Part shown: piece after piece, positions 23,618 to 35,145 of the stretch
Layout of the letters: every line of letters starts with the position of its first letter
Position numbering within the stretch: the stretch's first letter is position 1
Source of the DNA: Tenodera sinensis
Lineage: Eukaryota; Arthropoda; Insecta; Mantodea; Mantidae
Direction: 5' to 3'
DNA: 64,000 nucleotides
Assembly (NCBI GenBank): GCA_030765045.1
Contig: CM060969.1
Coordinates: 58,795,216 to 58,859,215, forward strand
Program-made: the position numbers and the translations under genes
The notes under the pieces: generated by a model
Database searches by the model: none
What the model saw: the letters and a program-made list of their open reading frames with translations, nothing else
What the model was told of the DNA's origin: nothing

Positions 23618-23631
23618 CGTGTGTGCGTGTG
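23547..23631. repeat. (GT)n microsatellite
   Basis: About 33 pure GT units, then a GTGC-interrupted tail. Confidence 0.97.
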
Positions 23632-25831
23632 TACTGCATTTTGTAAACTCTTTGAACAATTTCTTGGCTTTCTTATGTATGAAGGAGTAGCTTTAAATAA
23701 TAAAGTATTATGTAATTATGTCTTATGTGTGTAAGTTATAACTATAATGTTATACATTTATTTACGATGTTGATTAAAGCATGTTCTAAGAAGTAAGACC
23801 TTGTGTTTTCTGAAATTAACGCAATGAAACTAATTAAGCGAAGCGACAATTGCATGCCAAACTATCAATTTACTAAACATAAGAAGAAGCTTCAAGTGGC
23901 AGTATACGAACCTGGGAGCTTCAGCACTGAAGGCCAACACGCACATGTTGTGCTACGGAAGGAATTCACTTCACTTACAGCGGTGCAAAACTAATACGAC
24001 GCAATGCAGTGAGCAGTGTTTACGGCATAACCCGGACTGCATAACTTCTTAATCCGCAAAATGAGAAGACTCACTCGGTATAGCAAGTAACAGCTAGTGC
24101 AAAATCATTGGTAAACAATTACTATAAACCCTCCGGGCTAGAATACGTCCTCACACAAACATTGCGGTTGTATCACCCCGCCAGCGAACATGTGTTGCCG
24201 TTCTCTGCACTACACCTGTTTGCGTCTCACTCTGGCATAACTGTGCAGTCGGTAACTTCAACTCAAGCACTGTGACGTCCGATGCCCGTACGACTGGAAG
24301 TGCACAGAATGGAAGGTCAACATAGGTGGAAGGAAAGACAGTGGCGGCACAGTTATACGACTTGCAATATCAGAAGGCTTGAACTGTTATTGACAGTATT
24401 GACTGTGTATACAAGGTGAAATAGAAATCACATTTCATATTGCATTCAACTAATTGCTTAATAGAGCAAATTAACATTCCATTTCGTAACTCTTCTGCCA
24501 CTTAAGAGTATGTACTGGTATTACATTCAATATTTACAGCTACATTCAATCGTGATTCAGACCCCGTCGACTTTTTGCACCGTTCCCTCTTAATTATCTC
24601 TGCAATATTTGGAGCAATTGTCTTTGTTATACAAAGCCAAAGATTGCATTTTAAATTTCAGATAACAATCGGATAGGTAGATCCAACATGCCTAATGAGT
24701 GAGCAGCGTGTCTGCGTAGTTGTAGAAATTTGGACTGGGGAAATTTTAAGTAAAAATCAGCCACGCTCGTTTTGTAAAGAAAGGACTTGTCCATATCTCA
24801 GTCGTATTGCAGTTGACTCACTTTCAGTAGTTATGTTTCTGAGCTTCTCCCTCATCATAGATGTAACCTCGTATTCAGCGCCGAGTAGTCAACCCGTAAG
24901 TAAAATGTTTTAACTGTTTGAACAACCTTGCCGCAGCCTAAACATTTCATTGCACCACCCATGTCTTTAAACATAGGTACTGTTCTTCTCAAATAGAGAA
25001 GAAACAATGGGCAAGAAGAAACAATTGGACTGCGATTAGCAAGAATAATCCAAGCGTCAAAACGGATCATCTATCAGCAAGCTTAAAGATAGCTGTTACA
25101 CACCTTTAATAGGGAGAAGGTTTATAAAACTAAGAATATGTCAGTTTGTGGTTTTGGAGCTTGAATCACTATTACTAATCGCAACCCAATTGCAGCACGA
25201 TGCCCGCCTTCTAGCACAGAACATGGTGACTGCTCGCTGCCGTTTTTATTGAGTTGAGGCTGCCTGCTCTATAGATAGAACAATGTAATAGTGCAATACT
25301 CAAGTTTGAGAATTAAAATATGCTATTTATTTCCATTTATTTATTTTGTCAATAACCTTTCCATTCTAAAGCATGCAGAATGTGTAGCAATTCGCAAATC
25401 GTTTAACTGGTAAAGCTGCAAATCCGTTAATAACACAAGTGCTTCAAATCAACAGTACGAGAGAGGCATGCAACGCGGATCACTTTGGAATTGATTTACA
25501 GATAATTCATTTCGAAAAACGAAATTTTAACATACTAGTACCAGTACACTCAATTTTACGTTGCAATTTTCACATGGAACCTCTTGAGCGTTTATATAAT
25601 TACCTGCAACTACTTTATGACCAACTATTGGAAATGTTTTATCTTAATTAGCGAAGTTCATGGCCAGAGCATCATTTATACTAACTGTGCTGACTTGATT
25701 AGGCCACTCTATCACCTGAATAAAATACGTTACCACATCCACGCAACTAGCAATGAAGTGCATTAAGGAGATTAAATTCACAAAACTTGGGTTTGAATTA
25801 CTGGCAATAAAGGGCTTAGGATTACTTTCAG
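23632..25831. other. No recognised gene in 2.2 kb
   Basis: No frame longer than about 70 codons and no domain that I recognise. No repeat matching other parts of the window was noticed. Confidence 0.45.
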
Positions 25832-25915
25832 CATAGATATACTGCACTGTTAGTAAAACAGTATGTGCATATTTAACTTAGTTGCTTCCTCTTGTTTTTT
25901 GTTGTAAGGTGTAAC
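25832..25915 (+). repeat. 84-bp direct repeat, copy 1
   Basis: ATAGATATACTGCACTGTTA, then AAAACAGTATGTGCATATTT and TTGCTTCCTCTTGTTTTTTG, is repeated almost exactly at 27378-27460, inside the boundaries of the I-clade LINE insertion. Only a few mismatches (TTAG/TTTG, ATA/ATG, AGG/AGA). Confidence 0.92.
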
Positions 25916-26465
25916 AAAGGTAACAGTAACAAAGGTCCGGAATTTGGTAATTTAAAAATTTTTAAATGGAGTATAAAATGACTGGAATAAAAAATTTGAT
26001 AGTAATTACGAAAATGGGCCAAAACTGAGATTGATTTAATTCATTAAAATAGCGTACGTAATTCAATAATTTATGCATAATTGTTACTGTCATTCAACTA
26101 GAAAAGGCAGGTAAGCAATACTGATGGAGGAGATATACGAATTTCTAACCATTAAAGCCAGGAGGGAAGGAAATGAGGTTGAACTGTCACTTGACTATAG
26201 GATAGAGCAGTGATACTCAAGCTGGAGTGCACGAAGACTTCTTAGAGGGTAGTAGAATTAAGTTTTATTTAAATCGACCTTGTTTGTGTAGTATTAAGTA
26301 AATTATAAATATTATAATATCTTTTAGACATGGTTATCAATAATAAGAATTAAACGTAGCTCTAGGGCTAGGTCTACGTCTAGGGGTACAGACTGAAGTG
26401 GAAATTGTCTTTGGGGATACGAGGAGAAAACATGTTGAATAGAGGTCCGCACGGCCCGAGAAGAG

Positions 26466-26712
26466 GTTGTTGTTGTTGTAGTGTTTAACGCCCGCTTTTA
26501 CTACTATGGCACCGCAGGCGGTGACACTGATGATACATGGAATGAAGATGGAGCACCGGTGGAATGCGATGGCGGGGGAAACCGGAGCACCCGGAGAAAA
26601 CCCGCCCTGCCGCCGCTTCGTCCACCACGAATACCACATGCGGGTCCCTGGGATCGAACCCGGGCCGCCTAGGTGATAGGGGAAGAGGTTGTAGTGTACC
26701 ACCCGGACCGGG
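26466..26712 (-). repeat. SINE-B, tRNA-derived, fullest copy
   Basis: Read on the minus strand: head near 26712, a B box GGGTTCGATCCC (26650-26661), then GTGGTATTCGTGGTGGACGA, CGGGTTTTCTCCGGGTGCTC, CATCTTCATTCCATGTATCA, and the 3' end GCGGGCGTTAAACACTACAA followed by (CAA)n. The B box indicates pol III ancestry. The A box is degenerate. Shorter copies lie at 12181-12275 and 61014-61180. Confidence 0.85.
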
Positions 26713-26752
26713 TCCAATTGTGTACCTTTCTTTTAAACAAAATTAATTTGCA

Positions 26753-26753
<1 letters not shown>

Positions 26754-26845
<92 letters not shown>

Positions 26846-26856
26846 ATTATTATTAA
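26754..26856. repeat. (TTA)n microsatellite
   Basis: About 30 TTA units with one interruption near the right end. Confidence 0.97.
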
Positions 26857-27100
26857 ATAGGAGTTCGTTAGTGGGATAGGTCTTCATGAATTCCATAATG
26901 TTATTACATCACGGATTTTGTTGGATGCACCTGACAGATTGGGAAATTTGAAGTTTTTATTCTTCTCTCATACAAAAAATAAAGATTACATGCGGAATTT
27001 ACTAGTGCATTACCTTCATACTTCGGATCCTAGAGCAGTTGGGAAGCTTTTTTTATGCTGAAGAAATGAACAATAGTCGCTCATCATGGAGGGATCCTAT

Positions 27101-27290
27101 CTACCTTCCCCGTTCCATGTGTAGTACCATATCTTGGTGAAAACGTTCCCCTTGCTCATCGCTAACTGCACCCAAATTCTCAGGAAAGAAGTGTAAGTGC
27201 GAATGTAGAAAATACATTTTCAATGACATACCACATCCTAAGTTTCTGTAGTTACTTGAAAGATCATTGATAAGTACTTTTTTGTACTTT
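27101..27290 (-). pseudogene. Transposon-type ORF, C-terminal part (split by LINE)
   Basis: On the minus strand an open frame reads VLINDLSSNYRNLGCGMSLK, then FFPENLGAVSDEQGERFHQD and a stop at 27101-27103. I recognise the FFPENxGAxSDEQGERFHQDI signature from a protein family repeated in many arthropod genomes, which I believe is transposon-derived but whose superfamily I cannot name. The N-terminal half lies on the same strand at 29582-30180. The two were contiguous before the LINE inserted. Rejoining at the target duplication would still leave a one-base frameshift. Confidence 0.72.
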
Positions 27291-27377
27291 GTTACCTAGA
27301 CCCCTAAGGGGCCTAATCGGTAGGTACGGGTTAGGCGCACACGGGGTCCCGAGCCGCTCACCCTCATTTCAAAGACA

Positions 27378-27460
27378 CATAGATATACTGCACTGTTTGT
27401 AAAACAGTATGTGCATGTTTAACTTAGTTGCTTCCTCTTGTTTTTTGTTGTAAGATGTAA
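27378..27460 (+). repeat. Direct repeat, copy 2, at the LINE 5' junction
   Basis: Near-identical to 25832-25915. It lies between the LINE coding relic and the left target duplication, suggesting it was captured with the insertion (for example by template switching) rather than being part of the LINE. Confidence 0.88.
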
Positions 27461-27471
27461 TAACCAATAAC

Positions 27472-28554
27472 CATGTCGTGGGTGTCTTCTTTGATCTGGA
27501 GAAGGCCTATGATACCACATGGCACTATAGCATCCTGCGTACTCTGCTCGGTTATGGTTTGCGCTGTTATTTGGTCGTTTTTCTTTTTAACTTTTTGCTA
27601 ATTCGCCGTTTTCGTATCCGCATAGATAACACGCTCTCCCAAGATAAGATCCAGGAGAATGGTGTGCCCAGGGGTCGATTCTCATTGTTACGCTTTTCGC
27701 CGTCGCCATTAACGGCATCACTAGTGTTGTTCGTAGCGGTATCCCGATGTCACTGTATGTTGACGACTTTGCAGTATACTATCGCTCGCATAATCGTGAG
27801 CATATCGAGCGTCAACTGCAGCTGACCATAACATCCATCGCCGCGAATGGGCGTCTCGCACCGATTTTCAGTTCTCCCCTACGAGAACATAGTGTCTCCA
27901 CTTCCACCGACTCCGTGGCGTACACCCTCCTCCTGATCTTCATTTGCGTGGCACACGTCTTCCGTTTGTTCCGCAACTGAAGTTCCTGGGCCTACACCTC
28001 GACAGCAAACTCGCATGGGAGCACCATACCCGCCATCTCCGTGCTTTCTGCGGTCTACCACTTTGGGTACTCACGATTTTATCTGTGGTATTCTGGGGCG
28101 GCGATCGCACCATAATGTTGAGGTTGGATTGCTCTCTAGTCCGGTCCGAATTAGACTACGGCTATTTTATCTATGGCGCCGCTTCCGTCTCCAAACTCCG
28201 ACTTTTAGACACAGTACACAGTGGTATCCGTCTCGCTACTAGGGCTTTCCGCACCAGTAGAATAGATTGTCTGTATGCTGATTCTGGCGAACCTTCACTG
28301 TCTGTTCGACACCCGTTGTTACTTTGTTCTTACGTGGCAAGATTGGCCGTTCATCCTGGTCATCCTTCGTTTCCACCTGTGTTGCGTCCAGACCTCGCGC
28401 ACAGTTATATGCGAAATACAACTATCTCGCGTCCAAGTGGTATCCGGTTTCGAGAACTGCTTGCCGCACACGCCCTCCGACTGCCAGCCGTAGAGTGGCA
28501 GTCACTTGGCCAATGTCCTCCCTGGTAACTCCAGCGGGTACGCTTTGACCTGGA

Positions 28555-28601
<47 letters not shown>

Positions 28602-29190
28602 CTCTGGTTCAGGTCCTGGAAATGTTATCGCTTGTTCGGACTGCTTTAGCGCTCTTCAGGCCCTGCAACGATTTCTCGGCACCTCGGCTTTGTTAAAATT
28701 GGGACACTGATCTCTCAGTTACTGTCTCGTGGATACCAGTTTGTTTTTACGTGGATCCCAGGCCATGTGGGTATTCCGAACAACCAGGCGGCGGATGCGG
28801 CTGCGAAGTCTGCATGTCGCCTGCCGGAGTATTCCACCCGTGCGCTCCCCTATATAGATGTGCGGAAGTACTTTCGTTGCCATCTACTTGCTATCTGGCA
28901 GGAAACTTGGGAAGCGCTGTCCGGCACTCAGTTACGGGCAATCAAGGGCACGGTACAATCCTGGCAGACTAGTTACAGGGATTCCAGGCGGGAAGACGTG
29001 ATTTTAACCCGCCTGAGGATAGGCCACACCCGAGCCACACATGGACACTTTTGCGTGGCGATCCGGCGCTTGACTGTGCGACGTGCAACATTCGAATCTC
29101 CGTGGCACATGTCCTTCTTGATTGTCCATGATACACTCGTGAGAGCCAGTCCCTTGGCCTGGGCCTTACACTGTGCTCAGTTATAGGCAA
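27472..29190 (+). pseudogene. I-clade LINE reverse transcriptase / RNase H relic
   Basis: Readable on + : VGVFFDLEKAYDTTWHYSIL (RT block with first catalytic Asp), ENGVPRG, then after a frameshift SLYVDDFAVYYRSHN with the YVDD box (about 27757-27768), FVPQLKFLGLHLDSKLAWEH, MLRLDCSLVRSELDYG and YADSGEPSLSVR. A 40-bp T-run at 28558-28598 replaces the start of the RNase H domain. Downstream are IACSDCFSALQAL, FTWIPGHVGIPNNQAADAAA (the conserved P.H.G...N..AD region) and a C-terminal Cys-rich segment across frames. RNase H together with this RT type places it in the I clade. At least three frameshifts; no endonuclease. Confidence 0.85.
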
Positions 29191-29581
29191 CGACCCAGTA
29201 GCTGTAAGTACAGTGCTGCGATTATGATCCACAATTGATTTTAGTAAGCAAGTGTAAGGTTATTTTATTTCGGAGATTTTAGCCCTTTAGATTGCCTTAT
29301 TTTTTGGTTTTTGAACGTTTTAACTCTTCGAGTTTAACTGTTTTACTTTATAGCAATTTTAAGCTTCAGTTTTTGGCATTTTAAATGGAACGTTTTAATA
29401 GTTGAGTTTAGCTGCTTTTATCTATTTTAACTTTCAGTTTTTTGTTTTTTATGGGTGATGTTTTAACACTTGACCTTCAGTGATTTTATTTTTAGACTCG
29501 GGGCGCTAATGACCAAGTTGTCGATGGGCCCTTAAAGCCGACGCAGTCACTCACACACTCACTCATTCGCTGTTATCTAGA

Positions 29582-30180
29582 AACCTATTCGCCACTTCTC
29601 TGAATGACAACCGCACAGCAAGTTCAGCGGAACTCAGCTTAGTATGAAAGTGTGAATTCTTAAGCGTTTGTCTTATCTGTGGGCCGATGAAAATTCCTTC
29701 TTTTATCTTGGCTGCACTTATACTGGGAAGCAATTCTGTCACGTATGCGGGACATTCCCCTATTTTCTCCATTCCCTTCACAAAGTTTTTCATAAGTCTT
29801 GAGTTTTACACGTAAAGGCAGATGCACATATAAAGGGTTAACAGATAACTTGTGTTATATATTCTGCTTTCGTGGTTCGAATTCTTCTTTCTTGGACCAT
29901 TCTTTGAGCATGTTGTGTTGCTCATTAGCTCAGCTATCCTACAAGCACAGAGAAGACAGAATTCTGTGAATTCACGGTGTAATCTTATGAGATCAGTTAT
30001 GTTCCATGTATTTAAATTACTTCTAGAATCAGTAACATACTTTCGTGTGTTTTTCATACTAACTGAATGGGTCACAGGAACAGATGGCAGTCCATTGCCA
30101 TTGTGAAGTAGTACAACCTTGAAACCAATTTTGGAACAATCTTGAATAAACGCCAATCTGCAATATTTTACACAATGTTT
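29582..30180 (-). pseudogene. Transposon-type ORF, N-terminal and central part
   Basis: On the minus strand: AFIQDCSKIGFKVVLLHNGN then GLPSVPVTHSVSMKNT (about 30156-30050); a frameshifted LIRLHREFTEFCLLC; and, in the next open segment, MKNFVKGMEKIGE, AAKIKEGIFIGPQIRQTLKN and FREVANRFLDN ending at the LINE junction (29582). The order VLLHNGN - PVxHSVxMK - CLLC - KNFVKxM - AKIKEGIFxGPQI - FFPENLGA...GERFHQD (in the other half) is the family's usual layout, so both halves are one gene relic. Several stops and shifts. Function is unknown to me; likely encoded by a mobile element. Confidence 0.68.
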
Positions 30181-31274
30181 AGTTTTTTACATCAGACCGA
30201 TCACATCACAACAGAGTGATCCATCTTGCTTAAAATATGGTAATACATATTGATTCCTATTTCGAAACAGTAAACACAGCTGTAGTTCATCCGCTTCACT
30301 TAAGGTCAGCAGTTCTAGTCAGATAAGCTTACGCAAGTACGTATGGGTGCAGAGACAGACAGGGCGAGATTGCCATGCAACGAAAAAAAGAAACAGCGAT
30401 AACTTTTTTCCCTCAGGCAACAGGTTATACACAACACTGGAGATTACTTTGAATGACAGTAAAGCTTGGTGACATGCATCACTCTTGTATCAATTGTAAA
30501 TAAATAGATGCCACTATTTAAGTTCCAACCCTCATATAATTCCTGGTAAAGAAATACTACGCTAATTATGCGATTCTTGGAATTTTGACATCTGTGATAA
30601 GAACATATGATAGATTATTTTATACCTCTTAATTTAGAAGCCATTAAACGTTTTTTTTTTCTTCAAATTAGGACCGAACCGCGGGCCGGGCCGGGCCGGG
30701 TCGTAGGGCCTAAGCCCGAGGACTTGGCCCGAGCCCGCTCAGATCACTTCTATAGGCAGGGAGGTCGTCTGTAAGAAACCATTCCCCACCCCCCGTACAG
30801 TCTTTTGACGTCTGCGGGCAGCACTCTAACCGGGTTTTACTTGCTCTTCAGTTAACCTTGGCCTCTGTTATTTCTCCTCTTTTTTGTAGTGATAATGGGC
30901 TAAGTGTGATTATCTTGAAACCAATTGCTTAAGAACATCTATGGCTGGTAGTGGGACAATTTAGAACATAAATGAAAATATATTTCTCTCACATTATTGT
31001 GTGAAAGAAAAGGCAGAATGGAAAGGAGAAAAAATTGGGAAAATTGTTTTTGAAGAGTGTCGTTTGAAACTAAGTCACTCTTGTGCCCTCAGATTATGCA
31101 ACATTCACAGTGAATGACGAGGACTTCACAGCCCACTGTATGGATTCAATAACTCGAAAAAGGGAAAACTACTTGTCTCATATCCAGTTTAGGACATGAG
31201 TTCATAACTAATAATATCTGCTCCCCTGCCAGTAATCATCCTTCCATCCACAAGTAACTCTTTCCAGACTAACT
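30181..31274. other. No recognised gene; short GGGCC tandem
   Basis: At 30680-30706 GGGCCGGGCCGGGCCGGGTC stands out in an AT-rich context. No frame or TE match seen otherwise. Confidence 0.45.
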
Positions 31275-31282
31275 GTTATAGT

Positions 31283-32162
31283 CAGGGTTGCCAACTCGTA
31301 CGATAATTATGGGGGTGTACGATAATTTGAATGTATGATAGTTCGATATCGGCGAAATATCATTTTCACTGGTTTGTCACTCCAGCGAAGTGAAACTAAT
31401 TACAAATAACACTACTTTTGTCCTCATTGTCTGTCTTCACCCCATAGCTATTAAGCCTGCTACCCTTTATCCTCTTATTGCAAATGTGTCCAGATCTGAT
31501 AATCTCAATGAAGAAGACACTGTTCAGAAAATTGACGATCAGTGTAGAAAAGTGGTAGAAAACTCCGAATACGTGCTATTCCGTGTAAAATAAAGAACAT
31601 GCCTGAACCAGACAGTTTCTGGAGTGCTGTTAAACATGTGTCACCTTGGTGGAAATACTGATTTCAAAGAACTAGCGGCCTTTCCATTATCAGTGGTTTC
31701 CTTGCTCTACCGAAGCACTTCTTGTTAAAGAGTTCTTTTTCTAAACTGGGTTTAATAAAAACCAAAGTTAGATACAGATTGGCACTAGATACGGTAAATG
31801 AACACATTTTGTCGTCTCAACTTATGAAAGAACGTGGTAGATCTTAAAATATGCAAGTTACCGAGATGTTAAGGTTTATCTCAACAACAAATTTGTGCAA
31901 TGCTGCAACGGTTGAGGAAGCTGAACTTTCAGATGAATAGTGCGAGAAACATAACTGCTAAAGTTGTAATATAATATTTGTTGAGGTCATCAATCTTGTA
32001 AGTGTATATAATAAACATCATTACTCTTATATTTTCATAAGTATTATACTGATATTTTTATTGTTGTAGCATTTGCTTTATGATGTACGATAATTTTGAA
32101 TCCAAATCTATAATTTTGAGTGGCTGGTACGATAATTTTACTTTTAAATGTTGGCAACCCTG
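31283..32162 (+). mobile_element. hAT transposon copy 2, 880 bp, perfect 8-bp TSD
   Basis: Termini CAGGGTTGCCAAC and GTTGGCAACCCTG are inverted. GTTATAGT is present exactly at 31275-31282 and 32163-32170. Subterminal GTACGATAATT repeats lie inside both ends. A + strand relic of the transposase C-terminus runs from NVSRSDNLNEEDTVQKIDDQ (about 31475) to TKVRYRLALDTVN and LSSQLMKERG (about 31830), with several stops and frameshifts. It is the better-preserved sister of 9146-10084, in opposite orientation. Confidence 0.95.
31470..31940 (+). pseudogene. hAT transposase C-terminal relic (in copy 2)
   Basis: Segments NVSRSDNLNEEDTVQKIDDQ, then (shifted) CHLGGNTDFKELAAFPLSVV, then KTKVRYRLALDTVNEHIL and MKERGRS. 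This is the same linker and dimerisation segment as the minus-strand relic at 9430-9891. Stops interrupt it after VLFRVK and elsewhere. The core DDE region is absent, so the element needs a transposase supplied in trans. Confidence 0.75.
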
Positions 32163-32990
32163 GTTATAGTTAACCCCTAAGAGTGCGAGTAAAGGATGTT
32201 CAAGGTTACCCTTATTTCGCAGTTCAATAGTGAAATTTCTGATGTTTGAATGTAAACAATCCACTGTGAAAGCAAGAAAATGACAAATTCAGGACAAACA
32301 AATCGGATGTGTTGCACTCGCATGACTTTCACTATTCTTGTACACTCTATTCTTACAAGCTCTTATTCCTATATCTTCTTCATGTTAGTCGAGATAAACA
32401 TTCGCTGAAATTATCTTACACATCTTTCTTATAGGTTCAAGGGAAATGTGGGAACGCAGTAGCCTTTGAGCGAGTCAAATCTTTTAAAGCTTTGAGATTC
32501 CGTTCTCTGTGCACGGTCAGCAGATAAAGTTAATAATGGCCTTCCATTTGAGAAAAGCTTATTGCAAAACTCGCACAAATAACAAGGAATATCTCAGAAG
32601 CGGTTCACTCCACAAAAAATGCATTAGGACGCAACTAGTGTGTTTAGCAAGATCTACATTTTTGTACAGTAAGATTTTGTCTATTTCTTGCGGTTTACCA
32701 GCTGTGGAAAAGTCCTAAGAGTAAACAGGACTATATAGGCTATAGCCAAAAAATTCAAAATATACATTTCATTTGCCATAAAAAATCTCAAACACATGGC
32801 ATTTTAATCAAAATCGTTAGAGCCATTTTTGAGAAAATAAAAATTTTGGAAAAAAATTTCATGTAAACGGAAGTTTAGGGTATAAGAATTTTCTTCAAGA
32901 TCTTCATGTCGCATCCTTGAAAGTTATTAAAGTTAAATACCCGCTTTGGTTTTTAACCGACTTTTGGGTTTTGAGTTGTGTTCACAGACT

Positions 32991-33015
32991 GACAAGACAA
33001 GACAAGACAAGACAA
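32991..33015. repeat. (GACAA)5 tandem
   Basis: Five perfect GACAA units directly abut the (CA)n tract. Probably derived from the CACAGACTGACAGACA segment of R1. Confidence 0.95.
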
Positions 33016-33796
<781 letters not shown>

Positions 33797-33898
33797 TTTA
33801 TAAAACTGTTTTTTTTATTCACGGTGAAATCTTGATATCGAAATTTTGGATCGAATACAATACTTCCTGTACTTATTACACGTAGTAGAGAAAGTAAA

Positions 33899-34619
33899 CG
33901 GCATAACATTGATCAAAACTTGTAAAAATAGAAAATGGTATGAAATGACCAAAATGACCTTAAAATGTGGATTTTGATAATCTGGAACCCATGATTGAAG
34001 TTGCGCACATGAATGATGCAGTAAATGGAAGGATTACCCGTAGTATTGGTAGCATTGGTAGGGAAAGAAATTACACAAAATACAACGAATTAAGAAATTT
34101 AATGAGAAATTCAAACATAATGATCACCAAAAACTGATCATGACTTCGGTCACTGATCAAAATAAAAACTGTACTTTTCGGTTCAAAATAATATACTATT
34201 GATTACTACGAGTGTGTTAGATCTGCACTGTACATAGTATACGCAGAGGAGCTTCCAAATGGTTTTGAAGACACTATTGCTCCAAGTTCAAGTTATTTTA
34301 TATAGGTTAAGCGGTTCTTTATATACCTTCTATCAGTTTCACAAGGTTCAAATTTGAACACTTCCGGTTTCTACATAAAGTAAACAACGCGATAGGAATG
34401 CAACACACATCACGTACAAGTTATGTTCTTAATTCACCACTTCTACTAGGAAAACTACCGTACCTAGTCTACACTTACTTATGAGTTATGATAGTCTACG
34501 GCAGTTTTACAAGTCTACCTGTGGTGCAACATACAATCATAAGAATCCGGGCCTTATATAATTATTTATTACTAATATCTACTTTGTCATTAGGCACAGA
34601 TACAGGCCCCTGATAGACC
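33899..34619. other. No recognised feature
   Basis: AT-rich and no supported frame or repeat. Confidence 0.4.
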
Positions 34620-34950
34620 GCTTACATAGCGTAGCGCAGTGGTATTGCGCCTGCCTCTGGCGCGGAGAACCCGGGCTCGATCCCGGTACCGGCATGGTGA
34701 TTTTTCCCTTGCTGGGGGTTTGCCACGGGGTGCACACAGCCTCGTTAGGTCCCGGGGGGCCCAATTGACGAGCTACTTGATAAAGAAGTAGCGAGCCCAG
34801 GTTGCGAAGGCGGCATATCCGGCCGGGAGTGCTCGCGGCGCTGACCACGTCCCACCCTCCAGTACTACACCCCACTAATGACGCCTGTGACGCGCAGGGG
34901 TGGGGGCCACAGTAGCCTTGGCCCGTTAAGGCTGTTGGGCTAGGGTTTAA
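34620..34950 (+). repeat. SINE-C, tRNA-derived, near full length
   Basis: The head TAGCGTAGCGCAGTGGTATT (A box) and GGGCTCGATCCCGG (B box, about 34674-34687) have tRNA spacing. The body includes GCACACAGCCTCGTTAGGTC, AGAAGTAGCGAGCCCAGG, GGCGCTGACCACGTCCCAC and GACGCCTGTGACGCGCAGGG. Related fragments on the minus strand are at 35005-35145, 41331-41405 and 53345-53492. The GC content is far above that of the surroundings. Confidence 0.85.
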
Positions 34951-35004
34951 TTAATGTTATTAAGTAAACTGTGGGCCGTATTACTTAGATATAACTAACC
35001 CGGC

Positions 35005-35145
35005 CGGTTATAATGTCGTCACGACCTGGGGTCGCTACTTCTTTATACAAGTACCTCCTCAATTATCCCCCCAGGAACCTAACGAGGCTGAGTGTACCCC
35101 GGACCAGACCTCTCAGCGGGAGGTACCGCAAAGGCAGACGTGCTA
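35005..35145 (-). repeat. SINE-C related fragment, inverted
   Basis: Reverse complemented it shows GGGGTACACTCAGCCTCGTT, AGGTTCCTGGGG and AAGAAGTAGCGACCCCAGG, matching the middle of the copy 300 bp upstream in opposite orientation. It has a different, non-tRNA head. Confidence 0.75.

Larger units (their letters stand above)
27301..29571 (+). mobile_element. I-clade LINE, 5' truncated, with 10-bp TSD
   Basis: Flanked by GTTACCTAGA (27291-27300) and GTTATCTAGA (29572-29581), 9 of 10 identical. From 27461 it encodes the RT and RNase H relic described separately. The 3' end is CCCTTAAAGCC plus a CACTC-rich tail, with no poly(A). The first 160 bp of the inserted segment is not recognisable LINE: 27301-27377 is unidentified GC-rich sequence (starting CCCCTAAGGGG), and 27378-27460 duplicates 25832-25915. 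The insertion splits an older minus-strand ORF. 3'-end relics of the same family are at 16766-16820 and 57360-57420. Confidence 0.87.

Noticed and set aside
34620..34690. tRNA gene on the plus strand
   Set aside because: A and B boxes are present, but the sequence continues into a SINE body repeated at 53345 and 41331, and the acceptor stem does not pair.
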